The notes under the pieces were generated by a model that did no database searches, was not told the DNA's origin, and was given only the letters and a program-made list of their open reading frames with translations. Shown piece by piece: positions 50,653-59,604 of a stretch of 64,000 nt of DNA. The stretch lies in contig JAZLCA010000036.1 in assembly GCA_045613985.1 (NCBI GenBank), positions 56,999 to 120,998 on the forward strand, read 5' to 3'. The first letter of the stretch is position 1. The number at the start of each line of letters is the position of its first letter. Made by a program: the position numbers and the translations under genes. This stretch comes from SIG644 sp045613985 (lineage in GTDB: Bacteria; Bacillota; Clostridia; Oscillospirales; CAG-272).

Positions 50653-51498
50653 TTACATTGTCTTTTGATAGTCGGCAAGCGACAGATTGGTATTGTAGGT
50701 AGGATCGCCCGGATGGATGCCTGCCATGCCCTGCATGACGTGATAGGCGCGTTCTTGCATATCCCGCGCCGCATCGATAGGGGACAGCGCCTTATCGTGA
50801 TGCAACGGCTCACCAACGTGCAGATCGACCTGCGGCTTTTTGGTAAACCACTTGGTAATACCCTTGCGGGGGCGGAAAGTCATCACGATGGGCAGGATGG
50901 GACGATCAAACTTGACCGCATACTGAAAGACCGCCTTTTTGAGAGGACGGATATCCGGATAATAAAACCACATCGAGCCCTCGGGGAAAAAGTGCATCCA
51001 GGTCTTGCTTGAAAGGACCTCTTCCATCGCGCCCTTGAAGTGCTTCATGGCACTGAAGCTGTCCGTAGGAATGGGAATGCCGCCCGCCATGCGGATCAAG
51101 GGGCCGTTGGGGCCCTCCAAATTGGTCTTCCAGGCAGGGAAAAACATCAATCGGGGACGGATGGCCTTCATCACGCAAATAAAGTCCCACATAAATACGT
51201 GATTGGAAATCGTGATGGCACCGTCCTTGAGAACTGCTTCATGCTTTTTCAAATTTTCTCGGCCATAGATGCGCAGGCCGTGGGTAATGCGTATGAGCCA
51301 GAACATCAGCACTCGCAGTACCACCCACAAAAATACTCGCTGGCATTTGAACCAAAAGCTCTTTTGCAAATAGGGATAATCCTTATCCACCGCCACGTCC
51401 CGCAGATGCTTGACCGTGATCATGTGCTCGTCGGGCTGATCGGGATATTGATAATCCAGCTGATGCCGATAGTAGGCAAATTCTTTCTTTTTCTTCAT
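50653..51498 (-). CDS. 1-acyl-glycerol-3-phosphate acyltransferase-like (PlsC family)
   Basis: A 281-residue acyltransferase expected to acylate lysophosphatidate or a related lipid at the membrane. The catalytic motif is H100-VFMW-D105 (HX4D); the acceptor motif is 'FFPEGS'; 'GGIPIPTD' forms the third block. A hydrophobic anchor lies at about residues 55-75. The start at 51498 has AGGTG upstream; the longer frame begins with GTG at 51507. Last gene of its operon. Confidence 0.88.
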   Translation of the reverse strand: MKKKKEFAYYRHQLDYQYPDQPDEHMITVKHLRDVAVDKDYPYLQKSFWFKCQRVFLWVVLRVLMFWLIRITHGLRIYGRENLKKHEAVLKDGAITISNHVFMWDFICVMKAIRPRLMFFPAWKTNLEGPNGPLIRMAGGIPIPTDSFSAMKHFKGAMEEVLSSKTWMHFFPEGSMWFYYPDIRPLKKAVFQYAVKFDRPILPIVMTFRPRKGITKWFTKKPQVDLHVGEPLHHDKALSPIDAARDMQERAYHVMQGMAGIHPGDPTYNTNLSLADYQKTM

Positions 51499-51515
51499 AA
51501 GGAACACCTATGTTT

Positions 51516-52742
51516 TCAGGATTTCGGACGCTTTCTGAGCAAATACTCATCCAGTTTTTGTTTGACGTTATCCGGCATCTCGCGCGAAACGGGGCAGCGG
51601 ACCGCATTGACCATGCGATCGGTAAAAGCGGCAATGAAGTCAATATCCTTTTGCACCTGCTCCGCCTTGACGACGGCAGCGGTGTCGTAGCTGTTATGAA
51701 TGGGGGCCAGATCGCGGCCGGCGATGCGGGCAAATGAAATGGCGGGAACGCCGAGATCGGCAAAGGGAGTGGAGTCACTGGAATAGACGTCCTGGTAAGG
51801 CTTGACCTGGAAGCCAAGCTCGTTGCCAAGATAAGAAACGTAGTGAACCAGCGGCATCTCGCCCGTTACGCAAGCAATAAAGTGTCCCATGATCGAACCG
51901 ATCATATCCAGGTTGATGACCAGCGGGATTTTGTCAAGCGTTTCTTTGTTTGCCTCGCAATAGGCCTTGGAGCCAAGAAGTCCCCTCTCTTCGCTGCCGC
52001 AGAAGATAAAGCGCAGAGAACGGCGGTGGGCATGCGTCAAAAAGTAATCGGCAAGGCCCAACAGTCCCACGCATCCGGACATATTGTCATAAGCACCCTG
52101 AGAGAGCGAGGTAGTATCGTAGTGGGCAGTGAAGATGACAGTCTCCTCCTCGTCGCCCGCAAGATCGAATACGACGTTATGCGATTTACCCTTGTATTCG
52201 TCCTGTGCCAGCACGATCTTGGCCGTTTTCGCGCCGCTTCTGACGATATCTACCGCATCCTTGGCATTGATGTTAACGCCGGGAATCTTATCGCCCTTGG
52301 AAACGTAGGAGCGGAGCTCACGGTGGTCGATGTCACGGTCGGCGTAGTTGACGTTTCCGTCGTAGGAGATAAAGCCGAGCGCGCCGTTATCCAACAGATC
52401 GCGGTATCTCCAATAGCCCAGATAGCCGTCAAACAAAACGATCTTACCGCGGCACGAGGACAGCGAATATTTATCGTTGCCGGTCAGATAGTACAAGGGA
52501 GCCTCCACCTCGCCCGAGCCTGCACAAAGATAGCCCTTGCAAGGGATCTCGTGGCCGTCCACCGTCAGAGTAGCGGTCTGTATGGTGGCCATGTCCACTT
52601 CAAATTCTTCCAGGCGAGCATCGATCCCCATTTCGCGGCATACGCTTTGCAAATATTGCGCCGCTTTGAGTTCTTCCCCGCTTCCGCCCATGCGGACGTA
52701 GGCGGTATCGGCAAAAATCTTTTCGATCTGAGTCAGTTTCAT
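51516..52742 (-). CDS. M28-family metallopeptidase with inserted PA-like domain
   Basis: A 408-residue zinc aminopeptidase or related amidohydrolase, without a signal peptide and so cytoplasmic. Zinc ligands and catalytic residues are visible in order: 'TAHYDT' (His, Asp), 'GAYDNMSG' (bridging Asp), 'GSEERGLLGS' (Glu pair), 'NLDMIG' (Asp) and 'IHNSYDT' (His). A protease-associated-like domain is inserted in the first half (about residues 55-180). It would finish imported peptides. It shares an operon with an esterase, glycosidase and acyltransferase. Confidence 0.88.
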   Translation of the reverse strand: MKLTQIEKIFADTAYVRMGGSGEELKAAQYLQSVCREMGIDARLEEFEVDMATIQTATLTVDGHEIPCKGYLCAGSGEVEAPLYYLTGNDKYSLSSCRGKIVLFDGYLGYWRYRDLLDNGALGFISYDGNVNYADRDIDHRELRSYVSKGDKIPGVNINAKDAVDIVRSGAKTAKIVLAQDEYKGKSHNVVFDLAGDEEETVIFTAHYDTTSLSQGAYDNMSGCVGLLGLADYFLTHAHRRSLRFIFCGSEERGLLGSKAYCEANKETLDKIPLVINLDMIGSIMGHFIACVTGEMPLVHYVSYLGNELGFQVKPYQDVYSSDSTPFADLGVPAISFARIAGRDLAPIHNSYDTAAVVKAEQVQKDIDFIAAFTDRMVNAVRCPVSREMPDNVKQKLDEYLLRKRPKS

Positions 52743-52786
52743 GTGATACTCCTTATTCTAAAATTTATTTTTCACGGGCCATGCCT

Positions 52787-53548
52787 TTATACGTTTTTCA
52801 GCAAATAGTCCAGCGCGCTTTGAATATGCTTATCCCACCAGCGCCAGGAATGGTCACCCTCGGAGGATTCGTACAAGTGGGGCACACCATAGTCGGTCAG
52901 CATTTGGCTAAAGCGCTCGCTGTACTCGTGTCCGCGATCCTGCTCTCCGCACCAAATGTACATTGCAGGGAAAGGCTTGCCTGCGGCGCGACACTCGTCA
53001 GCAAGAGCAAACAGATCGTGCTGTGTTCCCTTCAATTCACCGTGGCTCTTCATATCAAAGCCGAAAATACCGCGCCACTCATCCATGGGACGGTTGCGGG
53101 AGACGTCGGCGATATCCAGCGTACCCGACAAGGACGCCGCGCCGCCAAAGCATTCGGGATAGGTCAGCGCTGCCTTGAAGGCACCGTAGCCTCCCATTGA
53201 CAGTCCTGCGATAAGATTATCCTCCCTCAAATCAGACATTCCTCTGAAAAAGCCGCGGCAGACCTCGGGCAATTCCTTTGCCACGAAGGTCAGGTAGTTT
53301 GCACCCGTAGCCGTGTCGGTGTACCAGCTTCTACCCACGCCCGGCATAACGACAGCGATGCCACGATCGCCGGCATAGCGTTCGATCGCGGTGCGGCGCA
53401 TCCAGGTGGTGTGATCGTCCGAAAGGCCGTGCAACAGATACAGCGTCTTATATTTTTCTCCGTGCTTGGCCCCCTCGGGCAACACGACGTTGACCGTAAC
53501 GCCCATACGAAGAGCATCCGACTGATAACTCATTTCAAAAAAAGCCAT
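52787..53548 (-). CDS. Esterase D-like serine hydrolase
   Basis: A 253-residue alpha/beta hydrolase similar to S-formylglutathione hydrolase or tributyrin esterases. The nucleophile is Ser117 in 'GLSMGGYG'; the oxyanion region is 'LLHGLSDDHTTW'; the histidine is in 'EGDHSWRWWD'. No signal peptide. In context with a glycosidase it could remove acyl groups from sugars, though detoxification is also possible. Confidence 0.88.
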   Translation of the reverse strand: MAFFEMSYQSDALRMGVTVNVVLPEGAKHGEKYKTLYLLHGLSDDHTTWMRRTAIERYAGDRGIAVVMPGVGRSWYTDTATGANYLTFVAKELPEVCRGFFRGMSDLREDNLIAGLSMGGYGAFKAALTYPECFGGAASLSGTLDIADVSRNRPMDEWRGIFGFDMKSHGELKGTQHDLFALADECRAAGKPFPAMYIWCGEQDRGHEYSERFSQMLTDYGVPHLYESSEGDHSWRWWDKHIQSALDYLLKNV

Positions 53549-53569
53549 GTTCCTTCTCCTTGCATTGCA

Positions 53570-55114
53570 TTATTTCGTATTCTCGCCTTGTTCTTGCCAG
53601 TTGTAGCGATAAGTCTCGCCGCCGCAGGAGTACACCTCGGGCACCTTGCGCTCCATCCAGTCCAGAGGCGTCAGGTCGTCGCGGTCCTCGGAAGAGCGGC
53701 GGAATGCCTGCATCAGACGCTCCTCGTCGCGAGGCTTCAGCACGCCGGGTGCCGCCGAGATGAAAAAGGCCGAGTTGCTCATGGCCAAAAGATCGGCAAA
53801 CTGCAAATTCAGATCGATCGGCACACGATCGGTAAAGGCGGCGCAGTCAGCGTCCGTCATAAAGAAGGCCTTGTTCTGGCACTGGCGGAAGGCCAGCGTG
53901 TTGATGCCGTAGTCGCGGGTGATCCACCAGTGATGGCCGCTGGTATCGTTGCCACTGCGGACGATATCGTGAATGCCCGCCGCAAGATGATTGTAAATGT
54001 TACAGCCAATGATATGGGCACCGTCGGCCGCGTCCTGAATGAGAGAATACACATCCTTCAATACTCGAGCGTTGGTCTTGGTGCGATCGCGCCAGTGCCA
54101 GCCGCCAAACGTCAGGGTCGGATCCAAAAACTGCTTACCCATCAGGTCGGGGCAGGTAAAATCGTGTTTGATGAGGCGGTAGCCGCTCTTGGCCAAGCCG
54201 CCGATCAGCGAGCGCACGTAGTCCTGCGCGCCCTCCGTGGTGGGGTCCAGCACTCTTCCCTCATCGGGATATTCCTGATTTTCAGAATAACATTCCTCGG
54301 GAATGTGCGGCATCAGCTCTTCGCGCACCAGCATGGGACGCACCCAAATGCCGGGATCGCAGCCCAGTGCCGAAATGTCCTCCGCCACTACCTTCATGTC
54401 GCCGAAATCGGCGTTGCCCGCGTAGGGGCCGCCATTGTAGGTTACGCCCGGACGGCGGCCGTACTTGTTCCAACCGTCGTCAATGACCATGATGGGCGGG
54501 GGCGTCCCCTCCACTCGGTCGCTTGCCAGACGGGCGCACAAACGGGCGTCCTCCATTACCGAGGCGCGGGTGATGTTACCGTAGGTGTAGTACCAGGTGT
54601 TAAAACCGTAGACGGGGCGGCCGGGCAATTTGGGACGCTCGCACATCGCACGGCAAAAATCGCGGGCAAAATCGAAGGGGGATTGCCCATTCACGCTCAC
54701 TCCATAGACCGTCTCGGCGCAAAGCAGCGGTTCGACAAGCTCTACGCCCTCACCGCCGTTGCGGGTGTCACACCGCAGAGTCACTCCGTCCTCCTCGATC
54801 AACCAAGAACAAAAGCTGTCACAGCCTGTCTTGACGCCAAAACCGTGCGTCCGCTCGCCGTCAAAGGCCATAAAGTACCATTCGGCGGGACGGGACAGCG
54901 GCAGCGGCGACCAGCACAGATCCGCACGGGCCACGCCCCACGAATCAGCCAGCACCTGCTTCATAAAAGACGTATCAAAGCGCCACTTGAGTACAACCTC
55001 CTTGACGGATCGACCACTCGGCAGCAGCCATATTTTCACTCCCTTGGCGGCAGGCTCAACACGCACCGAGCCGTCCGCGGGAGAAACGATGTGAATTTTC
55101 TCCATTGACAACAT
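53570..55114 (-). CDS. GH36/clan-D alpha-galactosidase-like glycoside hydrolase
   Basis: A 514-residue cytoplasmic protein with a TIM-barrel of the clan GH-D type. Markers are 'GFNTWYYTYGN', 'MVIDDGWNK', the nucleophile-region 'IKHDFTCPDLMG' and the acid/base region 'RSGNDTSGHHWW'. It is shorter than typical GH36 enzymes (near 700), lacking much of the N-terminal beta domain. The start at 55114 follows AAAGGAG at 6 bases. The sugar is not certain: raffinose-type alpha-galactosidase or an isomaltase-like activity are the main options. Confidence 0.8.
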   Translation of the reverse strand: MLSMEKIHIVSPADGSVRVEPAAKGVKIWLLPSGRSVKEVVLKWRFDTSFMKQVLADSWGVARADLCWSPLPLSRPAEWYFMAFDGERTHGFGVKTGCDSFCSWLIEEDGVTLRCDTRNGGEGVELVEPLLCAETVYGVSVNGQSPFDFARDFCRAMCERPKLPGRPVYGFNTWYYTYGNITRASVMEDARLCARLASDRVEGTPPPIMVIDDGWNKYGRRPGVTYNGGPYAGNADFGDMKVVAEDISALGCDPGIWVRPMLVREELMPHIPEECYSENQEYPDEGRVLDPTTEGAQDYVRSLIGGLAKSGYRLIKHDFTCPDLMGKQFLDPTLTFGGWHWRDRTKTNARVLKDVYSLIQDAADGAHIIGCNIYNHLAAGIHDIVRSGNDTSGHHWWITRDYGINTLAFRQCQNKAFFMTDADCAAFTDRVPIDLNLQFADLLAMSNSAFFISAAPGVLKPRDEERLMQAFRRSSEDRDDLTPLDWMERKVPEVYSCGGETYRYNWQEQGENTK

Positions 55115-55125
55115 ACTGTTCTCCT

Positions 55126-55977
55126 TTATCTTATCTCAAATTTATCTTTGGTCGCGCACGCGCCGCCAAATCTCTCTTTCAAAAAGCGTGCCACGCCGTC
55201 CTCCTCGTTGCCGCAGATGACAGCCGTTGCCATCTTCTTCAGCTCTTCGTCGGCATTGGCCATCGCGTAGCACTCGTCTGCGATTTCAAACATGGAAACG
55301 TCGTTTTTCCCGTCGCCAAAGCAGACGATCTTATCACAGCCAAGCAATCGCTTCAAGGCAAGAATAGCCTCTGCCTTGGTCGCGCCGCGCGGTTGGATCT
55401 CCAGCCACTGCTCCCCGCTGTAAATATCTTTGTGATAGATGCACTCAAAGCGGTCGCGGTACTTCTCGTAAATGGGAAACAGAAGCTCGGGCTCGTCGAT
55501 GCAGGTCAGGTGGAAGATCTCGCCCGCATACAGTTCATGCTCATCCGACACCGGATTGTCTCGCTTATCACCGCGGCGGGTATCGTTAAACCATCGCACT
55601 CCCCTGCTCTGCCTGTCCTCGACGTAGGAGAATTTTTCCACGCTGTCCACAAAAGCGTAAACGATGGGGTATATGCCGCAAGACAGCAGGTCGTCGAGGA
55701 TCTCCCTCGCTTCGGCTGAGGCGAATGCCCCCGAAAGGAGCCGCTTGCCCGTCGCGCTTTCCACCACGAAAGAGCCGTTGTAAATAATGACCGGCAGGTT
55801 GGTGTTAAGTCCCGCCGTGGCCTTGCTTGCGGTCACAAGCGAGCGGGCGGTGGCATAGGAAAAGATCATGCCCTGCGCCACCAGAGCATTGATGGCATCG
55901 ACGGTAAAGGCGGAAAGCGTCTGATCGCCTCGCAACAGCGTGCCGTCGAGATCGGATACGTACAGCACCTTTGACAT
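55126..55977 (-). CDS. HAD-superfamily Cof-type phosphatase
   Basis: A 283-residue HAD hydrolase. Motif I is 'VSDLDGTLL' near the N-terminus; a C2B cap domain lies in the middle; motif IV is 'CFGDGKNDVSMFE'. Cof-type enzymes dephosphorylate sugar phosphates, fitting the sugar-enzyme neighbourhood. The start at 55977 has AGAGG upstream; the longer frame opens with TTG. First gene of the operon behind the promoter at 56010-56038. Confidence 0.92.
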   Translation of the reverse strand: MSKVLYVSDLDGTLLRGDQTLSAFTVDAINALVAQGMIFSYATARSLVTASKATAGLNTNLPVIIYNGSFVVESATGKRLLSGAFASAEAREILDDLLSCGIYPIVYAFVDSVEKFSYVEDRQSRGVRWFNDTRRGDKRDNPVSDEHELYAGEIFHLTCIDEPELLFPIYEKYRDRFECIYHKDIYSGEQWLEIQPRGATKAEAILALKRLLGCDKIVCFGDGKNDVSMFEIADECYAMANADEELKKMATAVICGNEEDGVARFLKERFGGACATKDKFEIR

Positions 55978-56009
55978 GACCGTTCCTCTCTTTCCCAAAT
56001 TCTGCTTTT

Positions 56010-56038
56010 ATTATACTAAATCCATCGACACTTGTCAA
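56010..56038 (-). promoter_or_regulatory. Sigma-A promoter of the HAD-glycosidase operon
   Basis: Minus strand: TTGACA (56033-56038), 17-nt spacer, TATAAT (56010-56015). The -35 box lies within about 10 bases of the preceding terminator stem. Confidence 0.88.
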
Positions 56039-56047
56039 GCACAAACA

Positions 56048-56074
56048 AAAGGCCAAGCGGTGCGCTCGGCCTTT
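56048..56074 (-). terminator. Terminator of the rhamnosidase operon
   Basis: Stem AAAGGCC-A-AGCG with CGCT-C-GGCCTTT (one mismatch) and a T-rich run (TTTTGTTTGTGC) on the minus strand. Confidence 0.75.
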
Positions 56075-56094
56075 GGTCTTATTTGTTAGATTTG

Positions 56095-56208
56095 TTATAA
56101 CTCCTTTTGCAGAACGTACTCTCTTCTGTTCTTTTCGATCATATCGTACGCAATGGTGAAACCGAGCTTTTGATAAAAAGCCACGAGCACGTCAGCATTC
56201 GCCGGCAA
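56095..56208 (-). pseudogene. C-terminal remnant of a GNAT acetyltransferase
   Basis: Directly after (and overlapping) the end of the upstream glycosidase-like gene, in another frame, 37 codons read 'LPANADVLVAFYQKLGF' then 'REYVLQKEL' and a TAA at 56095-56097. This is the typical end of a GCN5-related acetyltransferase ('A..FY.K.GF ... R.EYVL.K.L'). No start or acetyl-CoA-binding part is present, so it appears to be a fossil joined to the glycosidase gene by a deletion. Confidence 0.6.
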
Positions 56209-58081
56209 CGTGCTTTTCCGCTTTGTGCATAAACTGAAAGCCCATCAGAATCTCGCCCATCGTCCAACCCGTTTCAATACAACAGGGGGCCCAACCCACG
56301 TCGTGCGGCACGCCGTAGCTCTCCCAGCGCTCCATATCAAACGCACGTGTCCATGCACCGTCGAGATTTGGATCCTCGCTGTGTATCTGGCAGGAAACAA
56401 GGAAGGAGGCAATGTCCGCCCACGCATCATAAAACCTCCGCTCGCCCGTCGCGAGGTAGGCGTAGGCAAAACCAAGCGGCAGCCAGTTGTTGGAATACAA
56501 CAGATCGCACACGGGATCGCCGTTGTCAGCCAAGAGAGCGCACTCGCCGGTATGATTGCGCGAGCAGGCGGCGGTATAGCCCGTATCCCATTCGGCATAT
56601 CCTCCCGATGCATGACGGAATCTGGCCAGATCGTCACTCACGCGGCAAAGCCACGCGTAATGCAAGGGATCTTTGGTGATCTCATACAGAACAGCCAGGG
56701 GCAAAATCAGACGGCAACACTCCTCCGTCTCGCTCGTTTCGCGGTGTATGTCAGGATACCGCGCCATGAGCGAAGCAAGGCCTTTTTGTGCCGCATCGAA
56801 GAATTTTTCCGACGCACCCGCGCGATAAGCCAAAAGCAGTGCGGCGTGATAGTAGGCGTTGTAGTGCGCCGAGGGAATACCCGAGCCCGAATTTCGCAGG
56901 CGGGCGCACTCGGTTTCATTCAACTGACAAATATCGGTACGAAAGGCACGAAGACCGTCCTCATCCGTCGTTTGAAGCATATATTCCAGGGCGTCTGTCG
57001 CCTCCCGGAAATGAGGGGCGGAACCGCCGAAATTTTGATACAGCAACGTCGGCAAAATGGCGCGCGCGACGTCGTCCTGATAACAAACCTCCCACGCCAC
57101 CTCGGTCCAGCGCATCATGCCACGGTGTGGGCCGTCCTTGATCTGCATAAGGTCAAAGCAGAAATCGTCAATGGAGCGGAAGGTCTTATAACTTTGCTCA
57201 TTGCCATGAACCATCCAATCCATAAGAAATGCACCTGCCGTTTCTCCCGAGCAATCGGTACGGATCGCAGGGGCGCGCAGCTGTACGCCGTCCTGCGCAC
57301 GCACCAAATGAGAAAAGCCTTCGTACACCCCCATACGCCCCTCCGCGCGCAGTTGCCCGGAACGAGAAAACCAAGCCAATCCGCGCAAAACCGCCTCGTC
57401 GGCATCAGCGGCGCAAGTCACTCGACGCGATTGGTAGGTGCAAACGGGAGTATCATAAACGGGCGCTATCGCCTCGCCGCATAAGAAGGACAAAATAAAG
57501 GCGATCAAGCACTCCCAGCTCTTTTGAGGCGCAAGCCTGGCGCGGCGGAAGTTACAAAGACGAAATCCGCAAACAAAGGTGTTATCGTCCAAAAACCACA
57601 GCGCAGGGCGGCCTTGTTTTTTCTGTTCGTCATTCAAAACGATATGGTCGTGGGCGCAGATATAGTCGTGATAGGCAAGAACGGGAACGATGCCTCCCGG
57701 CATGAAATGGTAGGAAATGCAATGATTGAAGTGACCGTCCAGCACGTCGCCGTCAAGCAGACCCTTGACCGAGGTGCCGTCAAACACCAAGCGGTGATGC
57801 GTCATTTCAGTAGGATCGCCGGCATAGCATTGGCCGATCGAACCGACAAATTCTGCAAACACCGGCTTGCCCATAGCACGAAACTCCTCGACGGCAAGTC
57901 GCAAGCGAGCATTCAAAATCAAAGGGCGATCCACATCTCCCGCCAGCACGCACAGAGCGTCAAAATCCCCTTTGGGCAATCGTTCGGCCTCGGGAGAAAC
58001 AACAACGGCCTTCTCTGCCGTCCGCAAGATCAATTTAGCAAGATCATTTTCGGGCGATGAAATCAATAAAATGCGGTTCAT
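56192..58081 (-). CDS. Uncharacterised (alpha/alpha)6-barrel glycosidase-like protein
   Basis: A 629-residue cytoplasmic protein of unknown function. The start at 58081 has AAAAGGAG upstream; a longer frame begins with GTG. The first ~210 residues resemble a Rossmann or amidotransferase-like fold. The rest is rich in helical repeats with conserved Trp, Gly and Glu/Asp residues typical of (alpha/alpha)6 glycosidases ('MRWTEVAWEV', 'GGYAEWDTGYTA', 'YSNNWLPLGFAYAYLATGE', 'DVGWAPCCIETGWTMGE'). It follows two rhamnosidase-like genes in the same strand and may act on the same glycan. Its last residues overlap a GNAT remnant, so the C-terminus may have been altered. Confidence 0.7.
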   Translation of the reverse strand: MNRILLISSPENDLAKLILRTAEKAVVVSPEAERLPKGDFDALCVLAGDVDRPLILNARLRLAVEEFRAMGKPVFAEFVGSIGQCYAGDPTEMTHHRLVFDGTSVKGLLDGDVLDGHFNHCISYHFMPGGIVPVLAYHDYICAHDHIVLNDEQKKQGRPALWFLDDNTFVCGFRLCNFRRARLAPQKSWECLIAFILSFLCGEAIAPVYDTPVCTYQSRRVTCAADADEAVLRGLAWFSRSGQLRAEGRMGVYEGFSHLVRAQDGVQLRAPAIRTDCSGETAGAFLMDWMVHGNEQSYKTFRSIDDFCFDLMQIKDGPHRGMMRWTEVAWEVCYQDDVARAILPTLLYQNFGGSAPHFREATDALEYMLQTTDEDGLRAFRTDICQLNETECARLRNSGSGIPSAHYNAYYHAALLLAYRAGASEKFFDAAQKGLASLMARYPDIHRETSETEECCRLILPLAVLYEITKDPLHYAWLCRVSDDLARFRHASGGYAEWDTGYTAACSRNHTGECALLADNGDPVCDLLYSNNWLPLGFAYAYLATGERRFYDAWADIASFLVSCQIHSEDPNLDGAWTRAFDMERWESYGVPHDVGWAPCCIETGWTMGEILMGFQFMHKAEKHVAGEC

Positions 58082-58197
58082 ATCCGGCTCCTTTTCAACC
58101 ACGCTTTAACAAAACGTTTCATTTCTTCTCTGTCCACGTGCTCTTTCCAAAAAAATCGTTTTTTTCGATAATGCCGAGTCATTTCATTCCGGATTTT

Positions 58198-59592
58198 TCA
58201 CACGTTCTCTTCTTTCATAAATCCAATCACCCCGGCAGACCAGCCGTGGCAAAGGCTGTGGCGAAATCCTTTGTAGCAAAATGCGCCGAAGTCCCCGTGA
58301 ATATCTTTTTCACCCTTGTTCGGGAACTCGTCGATCCGTCCACTGTTTTCGCACCAGGCGACGTCGAAATCCTCCCAGAAGGTAGTGGCCCCTTTGTCGA
58401 GCATTCCGCCATAGTATTCCTTCATCATCTCTGTGGCACAAGTCTTGTCAAACGAGGCCACCGCCTTAAGAATGTAATAGCTTAGGAAGGTAGACATCCC
58501 CCGCGCACCGCCTGCGACGAGCCTCTCTCGGTCTTGCGTTGAGAGGCCCGTGGCGAAATGCTTGAGACCCAATACCTGCTTGCTCGACTGCACCGTGATC
58601 TCGACCTTCAGCAGCCGAGACAGTAGCTCTTGTGCAACAGAGGTATCTTTGCCAAACTCTCTGAACAGCCGGATCGCCTTTTTCATAGCAATGATATTGA
58701 TTGCCCTGACTCCCATTTGCTCGTCGGGCTGACCATGCGTCGGCCAGTCGACGAAATACGAGGGATAATTCAAGGTTCCATCCTCGCCGATATAACGCTC
58801 CATCTGACCGATCAAGGACGACAAATACGCCAGCTGCCGCTTGACAAAGGACCGCGCCCCCGTCCGCTCAAAGTACTCCGCAAGAATAATGATCCACCAC
58901 ATCGAATAGGCCGGCATTCCGTTCATCCAGCCCGGCAGCGGCGTCTGATCCTTGACGAAATTCAGCGACCGTTCAATGCATGAAAGGCGTCCGTACAACG
59001 TCGTAAGAGCGATGACCTCGGGGGCCATATCCCCGATCCAAACCAGCCGATCCCGCTTGACTCCATCCCACACGTAGCCGCTTGACGCGCACAGATCGAT
59101 CGTTCGCTTGGCCGCCTCGTATATGGCGCGGACGGTCTCATCCCCGCCCTCGTAGCGGTACCGGACCGGCTTGTTCAGCATTTGATTTGTCGCAACGATG
59201 CTTTTGATCTCCACCCGCCCCGAAAAATCCAGTCGCACAAATCGGAATCCCGTCTGCCCGAAGGTCATGTCCGAATAGTTTTGCAGCTTGACGGTAAAAT
59301 CCCGCAAGGAATGGTCGTTGGTCGCGCCCGTCTCACCGCCAATGTCACTGCAGCATTCACCCAGACTTTCACCGAAACGGATACGAACGGCAACGTCTGC
59401 GGCTCGATAGGTCAAAATGCGAACGCCGCCGCACAACTCTGTGCCATAGTCCAAAATGACGTAGTCACCGTCTTCAAAGGCCGTCGTTTTTCGCTCCGAA
59501 AGACCGATTTGTAGCGGTTGCTTTTGGTATAAATGATCGGCCGCCATGCCTTTTTCCGTCAAAATGCGCTTGGGGAAAATATACGTGTTCAT
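58198..59592 (-). CDS. Alpha-L-rhamnosidase-like (GH78-type) protein
   Basis: A 464-residue cytoplasmic protein. A beta-domain (residues 1-150; 'VILDYGTELCGGVRI') is followed by an (alpha/alpha)6 barrel with the GH78 catalytic-region hallmark 'DGVKRDRLVWIGDMAPE', 'GATTFWEDFD' and 'SLCHGWSAGVIGF'. It is much shorter than classical GH78 enzymes (900 or more residues), lacking several N-terminal beta domains. Paired with the next rhamnosidase-like gene, 12 bases apart. Confidence 0.82.
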   Translation of the reverse strand: MNTYIFPKRILTEKGMAADHLYQKQPLQIGLSERKTTAFEDGDYVILDYGTELCGGVRILTYRAADVAVRIRFGESLGECCSDIGGETGATNDHSLRDFTVKLQNYSDMTFGQTGFRFVRLDFSGRVEIKSIVATNQMLNKPVRYRYEGGDETVRAIYEAAKRTIDLCASSGYVWDGVKRDRLVWIGDMAPEVIALTTLYGRLSCIERSLNFVKDQTPLPGWMNGMPAYSMWWIIILAEYFERTGARSFVKRQLAYLSSLIGQMERYIGEDGTLNYPSYFVDWPTHGQPDEQMGVRAINIIAMKKAIRLFREFGKDTSVAQELLSRLLKVEITVQSSKQVLGLKHFATGLSTQDRERLVAGGARGMSTFLSYYILKAVASFDKTCATEMMKEYYGGMLDKGATTFWEDFDVAWCENSGRIDEFPNKGEKDIHGDFGAFCYKGFRHSLCHGWSAGVIGFMKEENV

Positions 59593-59604
59593 CTCTCTAC
59601 CCTC

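Noticed and set aside
58078..58122. 14-codon leader ORF ending in ATGA at the start of the 629-residue gene
   Set aside because: No ribosome site; probably chance, although the overlap could couple translation.
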